Positions 1 to 5,322 of a stretch of 5,322 nt of DNA are shown in pieces (the stretch's first letter is position 1; each line of letters begins with the position of its first letter). The DNA is from JBBROH01 sp038229595 (GTDB lineage: Bacteria; Chloroflexota; Chloroflexia; QHBQ01), in assembly GCA_038229595.1 (NCBI GenBank), contig JBBROH010000234.1, forward strand, positions 1-5,322, written 5' to 3'. A model generated the notes under the pieces. It ran no database searches and was not told where the DNA came from. It saw only the letters and a program-made list of their open reading frames with translations. Position numbers and translations under genes: made by a program.

Positions 1-35
1 AAGGGCGTAGCCAACACCCGACTGAAGGCGACAGT

Positions 36-76
36 CCGCCCCAGCCCAACCCCCCCCCTTGCGGCGGGCGGGGCGG
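36..76 (-). terminator. GC-rich hairpin after the glycosyltransferase operon, possible terminator
   Basis: CCGCCCC (36-42) pairs with GGGGCGG (70-76), and after a bulged A at 43, GCCC (44-47) pairs with GGGC (66-69). That gives 11 GC pairs around an 18-base loop. The hairpin starts 8 bases after the stop codon of the family 2 glycosyltransferase (85-87). No U-run follows on the minus-strand transcript, so it is not a classic intrinsic terminator; it could be a U-less terminator, an mRNA-stabilising stem, or a chance result of GC-rich DNA. The loop contains nine C in a row on the plus strand (50-58). The remaining bases 1-35 show no supportable gene. Confidence 0.4.
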
Positions 77-84
77 GGGAGATG

Positions 85-1767
85 TTAACGACGGTCGGTT
101 TGTTCATCAGGGCGGTTCGTTCCTGGCGGGCGCGGCCCAGCCTCATTGTCGAGGATGTTGAGCAGGGCCGCGTCTATCTCCTCATGGCTGGGCAGGCCAG
201 AGACGGGCGCAGTGGCAGCAGCGGCGGGGCGGCTGTTCGCTTCGTCCAGGACAGCGTTGAGGTCGTGCCAGTCGCGCAGGGTTGGATTGAGCGGGCCAGT
301 GCTGCGGTTGTTGCGCTTGGGCGGTGAACCAGCACCACTGGCGAGTAGCTCCAACTGACCCTGGAGGTTGTGCAGCCCCTTGTCCAGGCTACTCACGCGG
401 GCCACAGCGCGGGCGAGGTCGGCGTGTACCTGCTCGTCAATCTCACCCAACCGCGCCCCCAGCACCGCGCTCTGCATCGTCCCCACTGCCTGCAACTCCT
501 GTACCTGGCGGCTCAATTCACTCAACTGGCGGTAGACGGCGGCGTTGAACTCTACCTGCTGGGCCACTATCTGCTTGACGTACCAGCGCGAACCGAGACT
601 GACCACGAAGCTGCGGAACCAGGCCACGCCGGGGATGTTTGAGGCAAACGGCTTCTCCTCTACCTGCCAGTTGGCCTGCACATCGCGCAGGGTGTTCTTC
701 AACTGCTGGCGGCGTTCGTCCTCCTGCTGCAAGCCGCTCTGTGCGTCGAAGCTGTTGAAGCCGCCCGGCACCGCCGCGTTGTCGCTGCGCTGGCCGGGGC
801 GGGCTGCCGCCTGCTCCTCCATCGTCAAAGCCGAGCTATACAGTTCGAGCAGAGCCTGGCGGTCGTTGGGGTCGAGTTCCTCGCGCAGGCGGGCGGCCTC
901 GGCAGGTACGAAGTCGCCGAACAACTGGCGATGGGTATAGTGCTTGAGGACGAAGCGCAGGCGGTTGAGGTGGTAGTTGCGATAGTAGCCCTGACTGTTG
1001 CGCTGGTAAGTAGAGGACTCGTGGTGGATGACGACGGCGCGTGGCTCATAGATCACCGCCCAGCCCGCGTTCCAGGCCCGGAAGCAGATATCCACATCCT
1101 CAAAGAACAGGGGGTAGAAGCGGCTATCGAAGTAGTTTAGCTCCTTGAGCATCCTTCTATCCATCACCATCGCCGCACCGGTGACGAAGTCGGCCTGCCG
1201 GGGAGTATCGAACTGGCCGTGATCCTCCTCGCCGTAGCCATAGTGCCAGGTCTCTGCCAGCGGGTAGCCGAAGATGCCGCCCGCGTGTTGGATCGTAGCC
1301 CGGTTAGGGTAGAGGATTTTGCTGCCAACGATGCCAACCCGCTCGCTACCGCGGTTGCCTTTGAAGGGGCGCATCGCCTCCTTCAGCCAGGTGAAGCGTA
1401 CCATAGCGTCAGGGTTGACGATGGCGGCGTGGGGAGCTTTGCCGTCGCGCAGGCCCAGATTGCAGGCGGCAGCGAAGCCGAGATTGCGGGGGCTGCGGAT
1501 CAGTTGCACCTTCGGGAAGTCCTGTTCGACAATCTTTATCGTGTCATCCGTACTGGCATTGTCTACCAGGGTGACGGTAAAGACCGGATAATCGAGGCCG
1601 AGCAGGGCGCGCAGGCAGTCGCCAATGTAGCGGGCCGAGTTGTAGCTGACCACCACAATGTCTACTAGCGGCCAGCTTTCGCGCTCCGAGAGTGGTTGGG
1701 GGACGGCCCCCTGCTGGGTGGGCAGGCCAGGGCCATCCTTGTTGCTGTTGCGGACATTATCGCTCAT
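85..1767 (-). CDS. Family 2 glycosyltransferase (WbbL/rhamnosyltransferase-like) with long C-terminal coiled-coil tail
   Basis: An inverting GT-A glycosyltransferase, most like the COG1216 group that includes rhamnosyltransferases of polysaccharide synthesis; the exact sugar is unknown. It has 560 residues. A polar, likely disordered start (1-32) precedes the catalytic domain: VDIVVVSYNS at 35-44, VDNAST at 68-73, RNLGFAAACN at 94-103, metal-binding region NPDAM at 118-122, TGAAMVMDR at 196-204 and FFEDVDICFRAWNAGW at 221-236, with the acidic pair likely holding the catalytic base, then HHESS at 248-252. About 270 residues follow: a charged linker, an aromatic segment (VAWFRSFVVSLGSRWYVKQIVAQQVEFNAAV, about 381-411), a probable coiled coil at about 405-475, and a Pro/Ala-rich acidic end. 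No clear membrane helix is present. The ATG overlaps the upstream glycosyltransferase stop as ATGA (1767-1764) without a strong Shine-Dalgarno, so translation is probably coupled. The tail may serve complex assembly (inference). Confidence 0.92.
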   Translation of the reverse strand: MSDNVRNSNKDGPGLPTQQGAVPQPLSERESWPLVDIVVVSYNSARYIGDCLRALLGLDYPVFTVTLVDNASTDDTIKIVEQDFPKVQLIRSPRNLGFAAACNLGLRDGKAPHAAIVNPDAMVRFTWLKEAMRPFKGNRGSERVGIVGSKILYPNRATIQHAGGIFGYPLAETWHYGYGEEDHGQFDTPRQADFVTGAAMVMDRRMLKELNYFDSRFYPLFFEDVDICFRAWNAGWAVIYEPRAVVIHHESSTYQRNSQGYYRNYHLNRLRFVLKHYTHRQLFGDFVPAEAARLREELDPNDRQALLELYSSALTMEEQAAARPGQRSDNAAVPGGFNSFDAQSGLQQEDERRQQLKNTLRDVQANWQVEEKPFASNIPGVAWFRSFVVSLGSRWYVKQIVAQQVEFNAAVYRQLSELSRQVQELQAVGTMQSAVLGARLGEIDEQVHADLARAVARVSSLDKGLHNLQGQLELLASGAGSPPKRNNRSTGPLNPTLRDWHDLNAVLDEANSRPAAAATAPVSGLPSHEEIDAALLNILDNEAGPRPPGTNRPDEQTDRR

Positions 1768-3029
1768 TTGGCTACTAGCTCCCGGTACAAAGCGTCCAAT
1801 TCGTTGAATACGCGCTGCCAGTTCATTCTATCATACACCTTCTGCTTGCCAGCGGCGGCGAGGCTGGCGGCTAGCGGCCTATCGCTGAGCAGCAGCGCGA
1901 TCTTGGCGGCAATGTCGTCCACGTCGCCGAAGCGGACGAGCAGGCCATCCTTGCCGTCGGTTACTACCTCCGGCACGCCGCCCGCCCGCGCCCCGATCAC
2001 TGGGGTGTCGTTAACCCAGGCTTCGAGGTAGAACAGGCCGAAGCTGTCGGTGCGGCTGGTCATCACCCCCACATCGGCGGCGGCGAACAGGTCGAGCTTG
2101 GTCTGCTGCTCTATGGGGCCGAGCAACAGCACGCGCTGGCGGTCGGCGGCGGGCAGGCGGTCGAGGTAAGCAACAAAGTGGCTCATGGTATTGCCCGCGA
2201 TCACCAATGCTGCTTCGCTGCCGCCCGCCCACAACTTACGCATCGCTTCTACCAGATGCACCGTCCCCTTGTCAAACGCGGTCACGCCCAGGTAGTAGAC
2301 GAGGGGGCGATCGCCCAGGTTGTGCTGCTGACGAAAGCGGGGGCCATTGCCACCCAACGCATCCTGGGGGTTGATGCCCACCCCGATTTTGTGCATCTTT
2401 GCGCGCGGCACGCCCAGGCTGGCGAGGTAGTCGCGCTCCAGATCGGTCTGCACAACGACGGCGGCGGCGGCCTGCTCAAAGGCAACCTGGTGGCGCATGG
2501 TGTAATACTTGCGAATGCGCCTGTCCTGCGGCTCACCCAGGTGGGTGAAGGGGGTGATCACCAGCGGCACACCCCGCCGCCGGGCCAGCCCCGCCGCGTG
2601 ATAGATCAGCGCGTCAAAGGGTATATTGGTCACATGGATCAGGTCGAGCGGCTGGCTATCCCGCTTGAAGGCCCGCGCCATTGCGGGAACGAGCGGGGTG
2701 CTGCGGCAGAGTTGGCGCAGTAGGGGCGCACTGCCCGGCAGCCGCGAGACCTCGGCCATCAGCCGCCGCATGGCAGGGTAGTAGAGCGGGCTGACGAGGG
2801 GTAGCCGCCGCACGGGATAGCGGTTGATCGCCACCCCGCCATGCTGCTCCGCCACCTGCACGACCCGCCGCTTGCCCGCCGCCCAGAAATGCTCAATATC
2901 CCACGCGTCGGTGGTTGCCAGCCGCACGCGGTTGCCAGCGGCGGCGAAGCGTTCGCTGATCACCTGGAAGTAGAGTTCGCTACCGCCGACGTAGGGCCAG
3001 TAACGCTGGATTACGTGCAATATGTCCAT
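1764..3029 (-). CDS. Family 4 (GT-B) glycosyltransferase
   Basis: A retaining glycosyltransferase that transfers a sugar from a nucleotide-sugar donor, probably in assembly of a surface polysaccharide or glycolipid on the cytoplasmic side of the membrane. It has 421 residues, a normal full length. The N-terminal Rossmann domain starts MDILHVIQRYWPYVGGSELY, with the glycine-rich GGSE loop at 15-18 typical of the family, which supports this ATG. The C-terminal donor domain starts near 240 (YYLGVTAFDKG, Lys254 in the usual phosphate-contact position), then AADVGVMTSRTDSFGLFYLEAW at 317-338 and GARAGGVPEVV at 346-356. The signature EX7E reads Asp328-X7-Glu336, a conservative change at the first acid. 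No signal peptide or membrane segment is seen. It is first in a two-gene unit behind a leaderless-type promoter, and its TGA overlaps the next ATG by four bases. Donor and acceptor sugars cannot be told from the sequence. Confidence 0.93.
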   Translation of the reverse strand: MDILHVIQRYWPYVGGSELYFQVISERFAAAGNRVRLATTDAWDIEHFWAAGKRRVVQVAEQHGGVAINRYPVRRLPLVSPLYYPAMRRLMAEVSRLPGSAPLLRQLCRSTPLVPAMARAFKRDSQPLDLIHVTNIPFDALIYHAAGLARRRGVPLVITPFTHLGEPQDRRIRKYYTMRHQVAFEQAAAAVVVQTDLERDYLASLGVPRAKMHKIGVGINPQDALGGNGPRFRQQHNLGDRPLVYYLGVTAFDKGTVHLVEAMRKLWAGGSEAALVIAGNTMSHFVAYLDRLPAADRQRVLLLGPIEQQTKLDLFAAADVGVMTSRTDSFGLFYLEAWVNDTPVIGARAGGVPEVVTDGKDGLLVRFGDVDDIAAKIALLLSDRPLAASLAAAGKQKVYDRMNWQRVFNELDALYRELVAK

Positions 3030-3037
3030 GCGGGGGT

Positions 3038-3046
3038 ATTATAACA
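3038..3046 (-). promoter_or_regulatory. Extended -10 promoter (TGT-TATAAT) of the glycosyltransferase operon
   Basis: The coding strand reads TGTTATAAT at 3046-3038, a perfect sigma-70-type -10 hexamer with an extended TGn element. It lies in the 20-base gap between the endonuclease stop (3052-3050) and the glycosyltransferase ATG (3029-3027). No convincing -35 box is seen about 17 bases upstream, where the sequence is the GC-rich end of the endonuclease gene; the TG element can compensate. With usual spacing, transcription would start near 3031, about two bases before the ATG. The spacer ACCCCCGC has no Shine-Dalgarno, so the message would be leaderless or nearly so. No start site has been measured. 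Confidence 0.6.
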
Positions 3047-3049
3047 CAA

Positions 3050-4060
3050 TCACAGCCCCAGCAGCGTGCGGACTTTGGTTAGAAACTCGCTACGCGCCTG
3101 CTCATCATTGATCACGCTCGTCAGGTTGTAGCGCAGTTGAAAATCAGGGTCGCTGCTCATCTGGCTCTCCACCTCTGGGGTGATGCAACTGGCAATGAAC
3201 ATGGTTGCCACATCCGGGTTGTCCCGCTTGGCCGCTGCAAATGACTTTTTGGCCGCACCGTAACGTTCCAGCGCACCCGCCGTGTCCTTGCCACCCTTAA
3301 CCTCTATCGCAGCGACCAGCCGACCGACAGCACTGTACAAAGACAGGTCAGGTTCGCTGCTGAATGTGATGAAAGCTCCATTACGCAAGCGCACGGTGTA
3401 GACGACAGGCAGAAGTTCCAGAATCTCGGCGGCAGAGTTAAAGGGCAGCGCCGCTTTACGATTGTTAACCAGACCGATCACGTAGTCACCGTCTACCAGG
3501 TTGCTGACGATCAGGCGGCGTACTACGGCTTCGGCCTCAGCACCAATCGCGTTGCGCCAACTACCGTCTATCTGCACCCCCGCTGAAGCATATAGCAGTG
3601 CGATCAAATCCTCGTGCGTGAAGTTAGTGCTGCTATCAATGATCAAGCTGATGTGTGTATTTAGCAGTATCGTCAACTCCTCGGCACGGGCTGAACTTAG
3701 CAATGCCTTCACAGCACCTCGTTCATAGGCCTCTGTGCCAAAAGCCAGATTCTTCATCCCCTTCTGAGGGATTGCCGCGATGCTGCGGTAGTAAGTTGTC
3801 AGGGGAGGTTGTTGAATCAATACACTGGGATGAGCAAAAACCTGAACAGGCACTAGCTTTGCCCCCGTGACTACATCCCAAGTCGAAGCCGTAATGCCCC
3901 ATACTGCGCGATCAGACCACTGGAAGCTGTCAGCAATTCGCTGTAGTTCCTCAACTTGCTCTAGCAAACGCATAAAACCAAGTTCGTACAGCTTACGATA
4001 GAAGAAGCTGCTTCGCAAGCTGTAGGCAACACGCAATCCCTCGTCAACGTTCCTGCTCAC
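3050..4060 (-). CDS. Type II restriction endonuclease, probably XcyI/Cfr9I family
   Basis: Predicted to cut unmethylated foreign DNA in the cytoplasm. From the GTG at 4060 it is 336 residues, close to the size I recall for XcyI and Cfr9I. The nuclease core is visible: Pro237-Asp238, then 14 residues, then Glu253-Val-Lys255, matching PD-(D/E)xK, with GGKD just after and a GALERYGAAKKSF segment at about 262-274. The segment VFAHPSVL...YYRSIAAIPQKG at about 74-101 also looks family-like. These similarities are from memory, not a search. Known family members cut C^CCGGG; applying that target here is inference. The gene lies directly after the methyltransferase with a 4-base GTGA overlap, and no controller (C) protein gene is seen in the window. 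An alternative start at GTG 4072 (340 residues) is less likely because GGAGG sits correctly only for 4060. Its base composition is less GC-rich than the glycosyltransferase genes by eye. Nuclease role is fairly firm; the family name is moderate. Confidence 0.75.
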   Translation of the reverse strand: MSRNVDEGLRVAYSLRSSFFYRKLYELGFMRLLEQVEELQRIADSFQWSDRAVWGITASTWDVVTGAKLVPVQVFAHPSVLIQQPPLTTYYRSIAAIPQKGMKNLAFGTEAYERGAVKALLSSARAEELTILLNTHISLIIDSSTNFTHEDLIALLYASAGVQIDGSWRNAIGAEAEAVVRRLIVSNLVDGDYVIGLVNNRKAALPFNSAAEILELLPVVYTVRLRNGAFITFSSEPDLSLYSAVGRLVAAIEVKGGKDTAGALERYGAAKKSFAAAKRDNPDVATMFIASCITPEVESQMSSDPDFQLRYNLTSVINDEQARSEFLTKVRTLLGL

Positions 4061-5322
4061 ACTTTCCTCCACAGCAAAATACTTTCGCGCACTGGCACAC
4101 GCCCAAAGCGGCCCATCTGCTGCGAACTGTTGCCCTTGTAGCGGGTGATGAGGATTTCGCCGGTGCGGAAGCCCTGTGCTGCTGCCAGGTCACAGAGGAG
4201 CAGGTCAACAGGGATCAGTTCACCATGAAAGCGGGCGTTGCCAACCACCAGCGCGATTTGTGCGCCCGGCTTACAAACGGCGGCTAGCTGCTGGATCACT
4301 ATGTTCATGTCCTCAAAGTAACCACGCACCATGATCGGGATGCGCTGGTTGTTTAGCTGCTGGCCGGATAGATTGTAGATGATCTCCAACAGGGCGGGAT
4401 GTTGCACGGCGTGGGTTGGTGCGTCCTTGCTCTCGATGTGGGAACGCAGCAGGCTGTGGCGCACCGCCACGATCTCGCGCAGGCTGCGACAGTCGCGTAG
4501 GCAGAGTTCCAGCCCAAAGATGCGGCTATAATCGTAGCGGTTCAGGTAAGACGGTGAGGTGATCACTACATCAGCGGTTCGGTTCAGCAAGCTCAGTTCG
4601 CGGGCATCACCGAGGTAGATGTCAGCTTTGGCGGTCAGCTTTGGCGCGTCGAACATGGATGCTTGTTGCTGCCCAACCGTCAGGTCTTGATACATCATCC
4701 TTAGCTGCTTGCCCAAAGCCTCACGGACACTGGTCACATCGCGCTCAACCAGGCGCAAAAACTGACCGTCCTTTGAGGTGAAGGACACCGACTCCAAAAC
4801 AGCCATCAAGCCCAGCATCAAGAAATCCTGAATGTTTTGATTTGCTACCCGCTCGATCTCCTCGCGCAAGAACATAATCTCAGCCAGTGTCTCCGGCGTG
4901 TAGGCCAGCTTGACGATACGAATGTCGGTCGGAGCAGCAATGGTCAGCTCATGGTACGGTGTGGAGAGCAGATGCTCAATTGCACTTAGCAAATCGTCTA
5001 TGTCATAGTCTGCCACCGCCCTCAGCTTGACGCTGGTGGCTAGCACCGAGGTGGGTAGCCTGTCCAGCCCCCATGAGGCGAAGCCCTGCTGCCTGGCGGC
5101 CAGCAACGTTGTGCCACAGCCCGCGAATGGGTCGGCGACGATGCTACAACCGGGGGTGGCGGCAAAGCGGGTCAGCAACCGCTGCACCAGTTGTGGGGAG
5201 AAGCCTTGCGGATACTTGAACCAGCGATGCAGCGGCAGCTTCTTGTTCGCCACAAAGGTAACTAGCTGACCGTAGCTGAAGTCCTCGCTGAAGTGCGGGC
5301 GGTAACGCTGCTCCAACTCCTC
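4057..5322 (-). CDS. Type II DNA methyltransferase (N4-cytosine or N6-adenine), 5' end cut by window edge
   Basis: An amino-methyltransferase that moves a methyl group from S-adenosylmethionine to a base in DNA; as the partner of the endonuclease next to it, it should protect the host's own sites. Numbering from a TTG codon at 5316: motif X-like HRWFKYPQGFSPQLV at 30-44, AdoMet-binding motif I DPFAGCGTT at 62-70, GLD at about 83-85 (motif II acidic residue), GDAREL at 236-241, catalytic motif IV TSPSY at 253-257 followed by LNRYDY, and GAQIALVVGN at 351-360 (likely motif VI). No target-recognition domain can be assigned by eye; residues 95-230 and 265-330 are candidates. The frame stays open to the window edge (GAG GAG before the TTG), and no ribosome site is properly spaced for the TTG, so the true start is probably outside the window. 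Motif IV has Ser where Pro is usual. The family is clear; the base and target are not visible. The stop overlaps the endonuclease start. Confidence 0.88.
   Translation of the reverse strand, partial: EELEQRYRPHFSEDFSYGQLVTFVANKKLPLHRWFKYPQGFSPQLVQRLLTRFAATPGCSIVADPFAGCGTTLLAARQQGFASWGLDRLPTSVLATSVKLRAVADYDIDDLLSAIEHLLSTPYHELTIAAPTDIRIVKLAYTPETLAEIMFLREEIERVANQNIQDFLMLGLMAVLESVSFTSKDGQFLRLVERDVTSVREALGKQLRMMYQDLTVGQQQASMFDAPKLTAKADIYLGDARELSLLNRTADVVITSPSYLNRYDYSRIFGLELCLRDCRSLREIVAVRHSLLRSHIESKDAPTHAVQHPALLEIIYNLSGQQLNNQRIPIMVRGYFEDMNIVIQQLAAVCKPGAQIALVVGNARFHGELIPVDLLLCDLAAAQGFRTGEILITRYKGNSSQQMGRFGRVPVRESILLWRKV
4058..4070 (-). promoter_or_regulatory. Ribosome binding site and coupled GTG start of the endonuclease
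   Basis: On the minus strand GGAGG (4070-4066) is followed by five bases and then GTG (4060-4058). That GTG overlaps the methyltransferase TGA (4059-4057) as GTGA. The Shine-Dalgarno lies inside the last methyltransferase codons (Trp-Arg-Lys-Val). This decides the endonuclease start: the in-frame GTG twelve bases upstream (4072) would place the Shine-Dalgarno at or after the start, and I see no other good site for it. The arrangement suggests that endonuclease translation depends on ribosomes finishing the methyltransferase. Confidence 0.75.

Noticed and set aside
82..327. Plus-strand open frame (81 codons) starting next to the hairpin
   Set aside because: Antisense to the end of the family 2 glycosyltransferase. 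No recognisable product; better explained as a shadow.
545..940. Plus-strand open frame (131 codons), Ser/Arg/Cys-rich
   Set aside because: Antisense to the tail of the family 2 glycosyltransferase; odd composition and no motif.
1219..1668. Long plus-strand open frame (149 codons)
   Set aside because: It lies antisense inside the family 2 glycosyltransferase, whose protein shows clear family motifs there. The plus-strand product has no recognisable domain and is a frame shadow in GC-rich DNA.
2178..2723. Long plus-strand open frame (181 codons)
   Set aside because: Entirely antisense to the family 4 glycosyltransferase. No recognisable motif or ribosome site; frame shadow.
4527..4532. TATAAT on the plus strand
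   Set aside because: It lies inside the methyltransferase gene, antisense, with no credible gene downstream on that strand; chance match.
1..5322. Mobile element, CRISPR array, tRNA or phage module
   Set aside because: No transposase or integrase motifs, spaced direct repeats or cloverleaf-like segments were found on reading; the four genes fill nearly all of the window.

Overview
The window holds four genes, all on the minus strand, reading from the right edge to the left: a DNA methyltransferase (5' end cut by the window edge), a restriction endonuclease, a family 4 glycosyltransferase and a family 2 glycosyltransferase. It is densely packed bacterial DNA; I see no tRNA, rRNA, CRISPR array, insertion sequence or integrase, and no gap over 100 bases.

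Right half (about 3050-5322): a compact type II restriction-modification pair. The methyltransferase comes first and the endonuclease second, joined by a GTGA stop/start overlap. The endonuclease looks like the XcyI/Cfr9I type (family target CCCGGG), with a readable PD...EVK nuclease core. Methyltransferase motif IV reads TSPSY instead of the usual TSPPY. By eye this half is less GC-rich than the glycosyltransferase half, as often seen for acquired restriction-modification systems.

Left half (about 85-3029): two glycosyltransferases that probably build or decorate a surface polysaccharide, joined by an ATGA overlap. A TATAAT box with an extended TG element lies in the 20-base gap after the endonuclease stop and only 8 bases before the glycosyltransferase ATG. 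The mRNA is therefore predicted to be leaderless or nearly so. After the last stop codon there is a very GC-rich hairpin with a run of nine G on the coding strand (also a possible G-quadruplex), a plausible transcript end.

Organism: high but not extreme GC, mixed ATG/GTG (perhaps TTG) starts, a leaderless-type promoter and a GT2 protein with a long C-terminal tail carrying an 'RWYV...EFN' segment and coiled coil. I recall this tail style from Chloroflexota and some other GC-rich, polysaccharide-rich bacteria. Chloroflexota is a tentative guess, not a demonstration. Nothing here is clearly a new system; the points most worth checking are the leaderless promoter, the coupled endonuclease start, the TSPSY motif and the pairing of this methyltransferase with an XcyI-like nuclease.
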